Below are positions 23,201 through 43,224 of a stretch of 64,000 bases of DNA, piece by piece. Position numbers and translations under genes: made by a program. This stretch comes from Tubulanus polymorphus (Eukaryota; Nemertea; Palaeonemertea; Tubulaniformes; Tubulanidae), in the NCBI RefSeq assembly GCF_964204645.1, contig NC_134036.1:1302001-1366000 (forward strand), in the 5' to 3' direction. The notes under the pieces were generated by a model that saw only the letters and a program-made list of their open reading frames with translations, was not told where the DNA came from and searched no databases. Within the stretch, counting starts at the first letter, position 1, and each line of letters begins with the position of its first letter.

Positions 23201-25840
23201 CTTAATAACTTTCCAATAATCTATAATATGCTACTTTGGCGCTCATGGAAGTTGCTCTTTCAGCTCCATTGCCATCTACATTCAATGACCATTGGCGGAT
23301 GATTTGGCAAGAGAAATGTCCGGCTATTATTGTACTCACAGATCTGACTGAAGGACAAGACAAAGATAAGAAGGTATGTCAATACTAGCAGAGGTGGTCC
23401 TGTGTACACAGTCAAAAAGTATAAAAGTGTCTTTTCATATTCCAATTGCAGGTGAAGTGTCATTCATATTGGCCAACAAAACTGAACACGAAAGGTCGAT
23501 ATGGAGATATAACAGTAAAAGTTGCAAAGAAAATGGAAAAACACACTGAGCCTCCGGCAGTGGTTCATTTCCTATCGATTAAAAAGGTGATGATCAACCC
23601 TCTTGTTTTACCATTAGTGACCTAATTGTTGGTATTCATGTTACTGTTGCTATCTCTATAAGTTTGGTTCCGATATCGATTTTGACAACATGCTGTCGAG
23701 GCTCTGTTTTGATACCTTGCATCACATCAGTATTATCTATAACCTGCCTCTCTCTCGATGAGTAACGCTGGATTTACTTTATAGCGTGGCCACAAACAAG
23801 CACATAAACTATTACTGTTCCAATATCGAGGATGGCCGGATCATGGTGTACCGTTCCCGGCTTTATCTGTTGTTCGTATGCAACAGTTCATCAAACAGCG
23901 TCTTACCGACCCGGATCAGGGACTTGTGCTGGTTCATGGCAGGTAAATTAATTCGAAAATCTTCCAGTCCTTTACTGCTAAGGAGACGTGTAGAAATGTT
24001 ATGGCTTGTTTTGTGTTCCCAGTGCTGGTGCTGGAAGGACAGGTTGTTATATCGCAACGGAGCAGCTTCTTGAAAAAGCTAAGAAAGATGGACTCGTTAA
24101 CGTATTCGACATGTTTAGGAAACTCCGTCAACAAAGACCAGAAATGATCCAAAATATGGTAAACCTTAATGTGGCAAATGTCTCTCATTTCACGCTTCCA
24201 AAATCCAAAACTTCTCAAACATGTTGTTTTATTAATATTCCCTGCAGAAACAGTACATTCTCGTGCACCAGATTCTACTGGAGGAACTGGTACTGGGACC
24301 AGTGGCATACCCGACCAGGAGTTTCAGAGAATCATACGAGGAAAGAAAGGCAACGCGCCCTGTATCTAGAAACGTGTCCGACAAAATAGAGGAACAATTT
24401 CTTGTACGTATTAAGTTCGTCCAAAATGAGACGAAGGTTTCGATCCTGGAACAAAAATCTGGATGGTAGCAGTGAACCATTGACCAAGTTAAACTAGAGA
24501 CTAAATCGTTCCTCCTTATGGGTCCTAATTGTTTCATCTTGGTTTGGTTTTGAGGGAAACAATTTTTTCACTGAGCTTCTATTAATACAGGTGTTGAAGG
24601 CATCGGCTCCGATTCAGGACGAGGAATCACTAGCAGTGGCCAAACTACTCAACAATGTTTACAAGTCTCGATACGAAGACATCCTTCCCGAGGCACAGTA
24701 TCAACCGCAACTCTCACATAAAGGGTTCATTAATGCTTCATTTGTGCACGTGAGTTTGATTATGATTTCATAGCTATCCGTAGAATATCCGGGCAGATCC
24801 GGTGGAGGGACATTATGACTCGATATTCTTCTGTCGAGATAAGATGTAAGAATCTGACTGATGTAAATACTTTCTTTTTTACAGACGATCACAGATGACA
24901 ACGTGTCTATAACCACACAAAGTCCAATGCCAAACACAATTACTGACTTCTGGCAAATGATCTTTGACTATAACTGTGAAATTATTGTGATGATGCATCA
25001 AGAATATCCACAAGATCCGGTAAGGCTTACTCCTATTCTAGGACTGCCTTATCTAGATGTCTCCTAAAATACATCTTCTGATTTTAGACATATGCAAGCT
25101 ACTGGCCTGCAGCTGGAAGCATCAAATGCAGTCCTTTTACAATCACTGTGGAGGAAGTTTCATTACTCTGTAAGACCATCGTTCGTCGGGATTTGACCAT
25201 CCAAAAACAGAATGTATGTTGAGTTTAATATTCTCGATAGCACCTTTTCAAAGATAGGTGGCTGTATTTTTCGGAATTTCCTTCGACATTGCTATTTACT
25301 ATGACCTGATCAGATCAATTGTATTTCTTTGATTTCACAGGAATCGCATCTGATTCGTCAGATCCAGTTTTTAGGATGGCCTGAGGATGAGTCAGTTCCT
25401 GATTTACAATATCTATTCGAGTTTGTGAAGTTAGTTACAAGAGAACACGTCACCAGTCCTATTGTTGTACATTGCATGTTCGTATCTTAGCAACATCAGT
25501 CAATTATTTAAAACAACATTACACATTTTAACGATTATGCAAATTTTGAAGGGACAGCACAACGAGAACAGGGCTATTTTGTGCGGCATTTGAACTGATC
25601 TCCAAGGCGCCATCTAGCGAAAAAATCGACATTTATCACTGTATACAAAAACTACGAATGACTCGACCTCAATTCATTCCAAATTTGGTAAGAAATTTAT
25701 CGATTTCGTAGTAGTTTTTACAAGAAATTGCATGGATGTATTTTTCTTTTTTTTTTTATTTATAGGAACAATACAAGTTACTGCATGAACTGGTGATATT
25801 GTATTTACAAGGACACGACACTTATGTGAACCTTAGTTAG
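17249..25840 (+). CDS. RPTP gene 1: receptor-type pseudophosphatase with 14 YxN repeats
   Basis: Twenty-seven exons keep frame and predict 1672 aa: 17249-17321, 17592-17744, 18186-18404, 18738-18965, 19190-19336, 19504-19827, 20008-20117, 20193-20391, 20468-20564, 20635-20896, 20974-21122, 21246-22468, 22545-22714, 22789-22876, 22995-23071, 23158-23194, 23264-23373, 23452-23586, 23785-23942, 24023-24158, 24248-24403, 24591-24749, 24885-25019, 25088-25213, 25341-25477, 25552-25687, 25766-25840. Order: signal peptide (1-24), EGF-like (25-75), fucolectin-like FTP (76-224), EGF-like (225-273), three FN3 (274-604), membrane helix (about 622-650), juxtamembrane repeats (700-1061), D1 (about 1118-1417), D2 (1418-1672). 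D1 keeps WPD (D1286) but has [10 protein letters not shown], with Gly1319 for the catalytic Cys, and KNSF for the usual KNRY. D2 has WPE and HCMDSTTRTG (Cys1602, Arg1608). The tail ends TYVNLS. Exon borders are by eye against three paralogues. Confidence 0.88.
18186..18965 (+). other. Gene 1 fucolectin-like (F5/8-type) domain, two exons
   Basis: Exons 18186-18404 and 18738-18965 encode [12 protein letters not shown], then [28 protein letters not shown], and LEIRVGN to RYVTVQHKN and LAEIEVIGF. This is the jelly-roll pattern of the FTP/F-type lectin family. The family's fucose site uses a His and an RxDx4(R/K) motif; here RTD is present but the later basic residue is Asp. Sugar binding may therefore be lost or changed, which is inference. 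Confidence 0.75.
19908..19985 (+). pseudogene. Fossil FN3 exon in gene 1 intron
   Basis: 'ATTAAACAGTGCTAAAGATG' followed by TTCGTGTGGTG matches the start of the FN3 exon at 33030-33127 (gene 2) and 53918-54015 (gene 4). The rest of the exon and its partner are gone. The remnant lies before the next FN3 exon and is skipped without loss of frame. Confidence 0.7.
21382..22468 (+). repeat. 14.5-unit 75-bp coding repeat with a YxN motif in each unit
   Basis: A 75-bp unit (25 aa) is repeated from 21382, 21457 and so on every 75 bp, ending with a partial unit from 22432. A typical unit reads [20 protein letters not shown] then SKSSR or QSSTE. All 14 full units keep T-Y-[L/V/F]-N, although neighbouring positions vary (E/G/A/V before TY, R/C/G after N). 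pY-x-N is the core ligand of the Grb2 SH2 domain. The array lies just after the membrane helix on the cytoplasmic side. Gene 2 has one such unit; genes 3 and 4 have none with this motif. Confidence 0.95.
22789..24403 (+). other. Gene 1 PTP domain D1 (catalytic Cys replaced)
   Basis: Eight exons encode the fold from [18 protein letters not shown] through [35 protein letters not shown], the signature [10 protein letters not shown] (split between 23942 and 24023) and [14 protein letters not shown]. Gly is encoded by GGC where TGC (Cys) is expected, a one-base difference. WPD and the Arg remain. Confidence 0.9.
24591..25840 (+). other. Gene 1 PTP domain D2
   Basis: Six exons encode the second PTP fold: [64 protein letters not shown] and [13 protein letters not shown]. 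The CX5R core is kept, but the P-loop glycines are gone and WPD is WPE, as in many receptor D2 domains. It ends with TYVNLS. Confidence 0.88.
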
Positions 25841-25914
25841 AATTATGATCGGAAAAGATGAGCAAAGGAAAAAATTTTAGTGAATTTGAGAAACGGCGCC
25901 TGAAATACTTCTTT

Positions 25915-26150
25915 ACATCTGAAATGCTTCTCTGGGAAGCCAGGTCGTGGGCTCGAACCCCGTACATTGCCGTAGTGTCCTCGGGCAAGACACTCGGTGT
26001 TACTTCTCCCCAGGGAGAGATGACTGATACATGTTTATTAGAGTATAAAATTGGCCGGGGTAATAATACCGAAAAATGTAAAGCGCTCTGAGCGGCCTGG
26101 CTGGATTTAGCGCTATATAAGACACATATTATTATTATCATTATTTACAC
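25915..26150 (+). mobile_element. tRNA-derived SINE-like element with L2-type tail
   Basis: A B-box-like GGGCTCGAACCCC (about 25948) is followed by 'TCCTCGGGCAAGACACT', then 'GTAAAGCGCTCTGAGCGG' and 'TTAGCGCTATATAAG', ending in (ATT)n. This order (tRNA-like head, body, L2/CR1-like AGCGCTATATAA tail, short repeat) is that of animal SINEs. The A box is not clear, so the copy may be 5'-truncated. It sits 75 bp after the gene 1 stop codon. Confidence 0.65.
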
Positions 26151-26309
26151 CTCCAGCTCAAGTATGAAATATGGAAAAGTAGTCCAATGGCCTTTTTACC
26201 TGATGTATCAATACGCACAATGCTGACCGAAGATCTTAACATTCCCGATATACCGGCATTCCCGACATTCCGGCACACCTGATATACCGGCAATTTTGTT
26301 GTTGATTTT

Positions 26310-27276
26310 ACGATTACTTTTTTGTTAATGAATATTTATATTCATATATTAATATTAGAATATAATAATCTTTATTTACATTGAAATTATAATTTTTTAT
26401 GATGTTATAATTTCAATGTGAATAAAGATTATTATATTAGATATTTATCATTAGAAATAGATTATAATATAAAGATGATTTATGTAATTCTCATTCTTAA
26501 TTAGATATTCTTAATTAATCTCTTCACTCATATTTGTAATCACCGCGTTCACATCGTGTATCATCCACTTCCTTCCCTTACTGTTATCCACCTATCCACC
26601 TAATATACATATACACTAGTAAAAGCGAAAACTCGTAATTTCTAGTATAAAATCAAGATAACTACTGACAGTAAGTTACCGTAAAATAATTCACAATGAC
26701 AATACAATTGTATTGTGATCATCAATTCAGTCACTCTTAATTAATTATCTTTAATTAATCTAATTACTCATAATTTTCATCCGGTAAAGTTTCTACAATA
26801 CATATATTACACTAGTAGCTGAAACTCGTAATTTCTAGTATAAAATCAAGTTAACTACTGACAGTTAGTTGTTACCTGTCGTCACGTTTATTGATTATAC
26901 TCACAGTCCTTATATGAATATAACTGATTATTTTAATTTCATAATGAACTCGAATATTGTACATAATCTAGGATGAAATATGTAGATTTTACTGATTTGA
27001 ATTTGATGTTTATTTTTGCACTTAATGTTTTTATTTTGTCTTGTTTTACAAAAGAAGATTCATTTCCGGAAATACATTCGGTGCTTTCTGTTTTATTTTG
27101 TTTTGTTCTTGGTTTTTTTTACAAAAGGAAAGTCTTTCATGAACTCATAGATTTACTTTAGAAATAGTTAACCAAAAATACTTCTTTTTCTGATGTTGAA
27201 CAAAATATACGATAAGCCATTTTTGAATTTTCAACAATATGATTCATATGATAAACATTGGTAACAATGAATTTAG
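26310..27276. repeat. Conserved 3' flank block after RPTP gene 1
   Basis: This non-coding block returns after gene 2 (41655-42630) and after gene 4 (63055-63816). Shared marks include 'TCACATCGTGTATCATCCAC', 'CACCTAATATACATATACAC', two copies of 'CTCGTAATTTCTAGT', and 'GAACTCGAATATTGTACATA'. It shows that the duplicated unit extends beyond the coding exons. No exon is visible in it. Confidence 0.85.
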
Positions 27277-29706
27277 TTTATTAGGAAAGGAGTCTTCTTT
27301 TGTGGTTGGATCAACACAAAATAATCACGGAGATTATAAAAAAGTCTGTAATAAGTGTTCTGTGTAAGTAACATTTGATTTTTCACTTACCTTAAAGACG
27401 AATTTGTTTCCATAGACACGTGTCTGTAGTGTCTATTCAAATTCAAGGAAACAGCAAACATTTCTTACAAAGCAAATCTCTTTTCAGTTCCACCCGAATT
27501 CATTGTGCTGACTGAATTTCCAAAAGGTCAAGTTGTCCAAGGCACATCAAAAACTCTGACATGTAAAACTGACTCTAGTAATCCGGAGTTGTCAATTGTC
27601 TGGGCGTACAGATATGGGGTATCAACGGACAAATGTTTCACCCAACCCAGCAATCAATCATAAACCTGGACCTCACAGTGGACGGATATCTACTAGTAGT
27701 TTGGTAGTTACAACCGATGGATAAAAATGGAAGGCAATACAGATGTACTGCTTATCAGAATGGTGTGTCTTTTCATGTGGTCACCAACTCCACGACACTG
27801 TCAGTATTGTGTAAGTGACGTTTATAACACCTTAAACAACATCATTTTTCTTTTCTATTTTATCGAACTTTTTTTCTATATATAGGTTATATTATATTTC
27901 TAAAATATTCTTTCCCGTAAAATGAAAAGTAGATGTTTCATATTCTATAGATTCGGCTGATTTTGTTTCGCTGACTCCAGTAAACTCTGTCGTAAGAGAA
28001 GTCGGTTCAATTCGGTTTAACTGTGCAGCAACTGGTGGAAATCCTGATAGTTTCACTTTCGTATGGCAATTCTCAACTGTTTCGGGTTTTCTGGAAATCA
28101 ATCGGATCCACGAATGATTATTTAGCCCTAGATATTGTATCAAGAACTGATTCTGGGGCTGGTTGCATAGTCATGGCTTAGACTTAAGACTAGTCTAAGA
28201 CCAACTTAGTTCTATAGCCAATCTAACAATTTAAGACCGGTCTTATGATTTAAGACCATTTTTGGACTTAAGTCATGACTATGCAACTGGCCCCAGGACA
28301 ATATAGATGTAATGCGACCAATACAGGAGGTTCTACTTTCAGTAATATCGCTTCCTGTCGATGTTCAATGTAAGTAACCAGCCAATAAAGAGTTTTCCAG
28401 TTTCTAGGCACCATTATCCTGTACCCATTTATAAGGACTTTCAGATTATGGATGAATACAGTTTTTAGAATGATTCTGATAATGTGACCAAAATCTTTTT
28501 CATTTTTCACAGATGCACCAACGCTCTCAGAGAAACTGAAACCTGTAGCCGCAAAAATAGGGGAAAGCGTTATATTTATGATAGGCTACTATGCAAATCC
28601 GCAAGCGACGAGTTTAAACTGCATCGAGTTCATATACAGAACTAATTGGTTCAGATCAGATATAATGTGCTGGGAAGTTACTATCGAATCAGTCCAGGCG
28701 TCTGATCATGGATCTCATTCGTGTCAACTGAAGAATTCGATCGGTAGCCTGGATATTATTACATTGGATATCCTTAAAACTGGTAATTACTGTTCCGAAT
28801 ATTCACATCGCTAATATTCCCCATTAATATCCACTTGCGGCTAACTAACGGCTGTGCAATACAAAAACAAAAAAAATGGCGAAAGTTTGTGTTTTGTAAG
28901 ATGCTCAGCTAAATGAAGAAATCCCACACTTCGAATTTAAAATTATGCGATCAAATGTATATTATGAAACCACAACGTTGACTGACAGCCATCATCAGGT
29001 GGAATGCTCAGCTATTCGTTGAAACTAATGACCTATCCGCGAACCGATCTTTGTACTTCTACTGATTTAGATATTGAAATTTCGCGTTTCAAACTCAATT
29101 TCTTCATTCAGTCGATGACAATGCGTGGACCGTCACGTCTTTAGTCCCGCTGATAATTGCTGGAGTGGTTCTTGGTAGCATTGCGTTCATTCTGATCGTA
29201 ATATTTCTGCTCGTATATCTGATAAAACAACTCGAAAACAGAGGAAACAAATCACGTCGAATGTAAGTTTTTATGGAATCATTTTGTTGTTGTCGTCCCT
29301 TTAATTGTTTCGCACCAAATGCCACCTTCTTTTTAAATGACAGAAAACTTATCAATAACAGATCACTAATACATAACTCATCAATTACAGATTAGTTTGA
29401 TTTGGTTCGAATCCCATTAGTCCTTCAAACCGACTATTTCGGTACCGTCTATTCAAAAGGTATTTGCTGAACCCAGAATTTTGAAGAATTGAAAAAATCG
29501 AGTTAAAATCGTCACTCTTTTATTTCAGTAAAACTAAAGATTTAACGACAGGTAAAAATTATTCATATAGAAATATGAATTTATTTTCTAGACTTCTAAA
29601 TATTGAATGTTATTATTTTGACAATTTCATCATTTTTAAACGTATTTTTATTATTACAGTTTATCGAAACAATGACCCGGATTCACGTATTTATACAAGG
29701 AAGTAA
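27277..29706 (+). pseudogene. Ig-superfamily transmembrane receptor, decayed
   Basis: Blocks in order: a short Ig-like exon (27277-27363, HGDYKKVCNKC); an Ig exon (27488-27810, VPPEFIVLTEFPKG, TLTCKTD, SIVWAY) with a stop at about 27661 and a later shift into GRQYRCTAYQNG; a second Ig exon (27951-28369, SADFVSLTPVNSV, IRFNCAATGGNPD) broken by a frameshift and by a MITE placed between DSG and QYRCNATNTGG; an intact third Ig exon (28513-28782, APTLSEKLKPVAA); a membrane exon (29112-29262, VPLIIAGVVLGSIAF); and short cytoplasmic exons 29529-29551 and 29660-29706 ending IYTRK. The last four exons share consistent phases, so the 3' half decayed last or is still used. It is not part of the RPTP frame. 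Confidence 0.72.
28155..28294. mobile_element. MITE inserted in an Ig exon
   Basis: A 140-bp palindromic element whose left end GGGGCTGGTTGCATAGTCAT matches the complement of its right end (GGGGCCAGTTGCATAGTCAT). Internal blocks 'TTAAGACTAGTCTAAGACC' and 'TTAAGACCGGTCTTATG' pair. It interrupts the D-S-G-x-Y-x-C stretch of the Ig fold and is of the same family as 11702-11832. Confidence 0.85.
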
Positions 29707-30164
29707 TGATAGGAAAAAATGATCCATGATTTTAATGATTTTAATTGGTGATTAATTAGCTTTGTGGTCACCCTATTCAGCTGATGCCTATTTTGTCTGA
29801 TACGGGGAAAACCAATGGTTTGTCTCATTTTACACGAAAGGGGTGTCATGTCTATCGTGCTAAGGATTTAAGTGGAGTTAATCCGTTAACACTATGAATT
29901 AAACTGTTTTTTTTCATATTTTGATAATTTGTTCTTTTTACTTATCAAAGATTTTTTCTTTTATTTATTTTTTTCCTACTCAGGTAACGGTGACCCTTGA
30001 TGTTCTGTTCTGGCCTCCTTCCTAACCTCCCCCTCAGAGCAAAATAAACTAGCAAATCTGAAATTTGTTTAAACTTCCTTTAAAATGATTTATTTGAAAA
30101 TCAAAAGGAAGTTAATTGCATAGATATGTGAGCGATATCATACTGTGTCATTCAGATAAACAAA
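29707..30164 (+). promoter_or_regulatory. Conserved 5' flank of RPTP gene 2
   Basis: From about 29795 this matches the flank of gene 1 ('GATACGGGGAAAACCAATGG', 'GTCTCATTTTACACGAAAGG', 'GTGCTAAGGATTTAAGTGGA'). It contains the inverted ETS-like pair. The 90 bp after the Ig pseudogene hold nothing recognisable. Confidence 0.6.
30071..30113. promoter_or_regulatory. Inverted ETS-like pair, gene 2
   Basis: AAACTTCCTTT and AAAAGGAAGTT with a 22-bp AT-rich spacer, ending about 52 bp before the start codon. Confidence 0.55.
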
Positions 30165-41377
<11,213 letters not shown>

Positions 41378-43224
41378 AATTATGATTCGAAATGCTGAAG
41401 AAAAGCAAACAATCAGAAAAGGGAATCTGAGTAAAGGCACCTGAACTGCTACTTTACACCTGGCATTAACCGAGTGATGGCGCCACTAGCTCGAACACGA
41501 GGCAACGAAATTCACTTACTAGTTTAATCATGTATCTTTTTAAATTGTTTTATTCAAAATATTGCTCGAACTCTTGGACATAAAGATTAACGTACTTTTC
41601 GTATTGAGGAACCTTAGGTCTACTCCAGAAACTGTCCGGTTTTATTGTGTTTATGTTTACGATTACTTTTTTGTTCATGAATTATATTCATATATAATTT
41701 ATATATCAGCTATCTAATTATGTATCTATAAAACTGAGTGTTGTATTACGTTATAATTTCAATGTAAATAAATATATATTCAGATATTTCTCAATAGAAA
41801 TAGATTTCAATATAAAGATGATTTATGTAATTATCACTGTTAATTAGATATTCTTAGTTAATCTAAAAACTCATATTTGTAATCACCGCGTTCACATCGT
41901 GTATCATCCACTTCCTTCCCTCACTGTTATCCACCTATCCACCTAATATACATATACACTAGTAAAAGCGAAAACTCGTAATTTCTAGTGTAAAATAAAG
42001 ATAACTACTGACAGTAAGTTACCGTAAAATAATTCATTATGACAATGTAATTGTACTGTGATTATCAATTCAGTCACTCTTTATTAATTATCTTTAATTA
42101 ATCTAATTACTCATAATTTTCATCCGGTAAAGTTTCTACTATACATGTTATAATATATCTGCCGATATAGTATTTTTTTGTTGAAACTTTCGAGCCATGC
42201 ATATAGTCTATCATATTACATGTATATCTGTTTTTATATCAGTGCTTGTTTATCAGATGTTAATGATTATTATTATTTCTCTTTCTCACTTTGTTATATG
42301 TATGTAGAAATGTCAGTTACAAACAGTGCAATTGTTTATACTGAATAAATATTTGAATTTGAATTGTATTACACTAGTAGCTAAAGCTCGTAATTTCTAG
42401 TATAAAATCAAGTTAACTACTGACAGTTAGTTGTTACCTGTTGTCACGTTTATTGATTATACACCCAGTCCTTATATAAATATAACTGATTATTTCAATT
42501 TCACAATGAACTCGAATATTGTACATAATCTAGAATAAAATATATAGATTTCACTGATTTGATTGTGTTTGTTTTTGTGTTTTCTGTTTTGTTTTTGTCT
42601 TGTTTTACGATTGAAGATTCTGGGCTCCTTCAGGTTTTATATCTTATTTGTCATGAAAATAAACAACTTTCTGCTGCCCTGCGACTCGATCACACCTATA
42701 GGGGGCAGAGGGGGTTTATTTGAAGCCTTGGGTGACAACACGATTTTTAATTCAATGTGTATTCATAGACGTGTAATCGAATAATACACACGATTCCTTT
42801 AAACGATGTGTTGCAAAGAAATCTAGTTTTACGTCTCTGACTTTTTCTTTAAGACAAGCTGTTTGTTATACGGGTAAAACCAAAGCTCGTTCCATTTTAC
42901 ATTAAAGGGTGTCCAGTCTATAGTTTTTAGTAAGACTATACATAATTAAACTATCCATTTTTTGTTTGGTGATTATTTGTTCGTTTAACTTTTCAAACAC
43001 TTGTTTTCTTCTTTCGTTCGTAACTCACCTGAAGGTAACTGATCCTTGCTGTTCTCTTCTGACCTCCTTCCTACCTCTACCCCCCTTAGAATGAAAACAT
43101 TCTAGTTATTCTCAACATTATACTTAGAACTTCCTTTATAACGATTTTGTTCAAAGATTCAAAGGAAGTTTATCGCATGAATATAAATAATTGAGTGATA
43201 TATTGCGTCATTCAGAAAAACAAA
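41378..43224. other. Intergenic: 3' flank of gene 2 and 5' flank of gene 3
   Basis: 41655-42630 repeats the 3' flank block of gene 1, with an insertion of about 220 bp at 42145-42365 that ends 'TGAATAAATATTTGAATTTG'. From about 42865 the receptor 5' flank begins, more diverged here ('GTTATACGGGTAAAACCAAA', 'CATTTTACATTAAAGGGTG'). The Ig receptor remnant seen after genes 1 and 4 is absent. No exon is visible. Confidence 0.7.
43136..43170. promoter_or_regulatory. Inverted ETS-like pair, gene 3
   Basis: GAACTTCCTTT and AAAGGAAGTT with an AT-rich spacer, about 55 bp before the start codon. It is kept although the gene body is damaged. Confidence 0.5.

Noticed and set aside
23934-24537. Minus-strand frames over the PTP exons
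   Set aside because: They are antisense shadows. The plus strand carries the PTP motifs and matches three paralogues.
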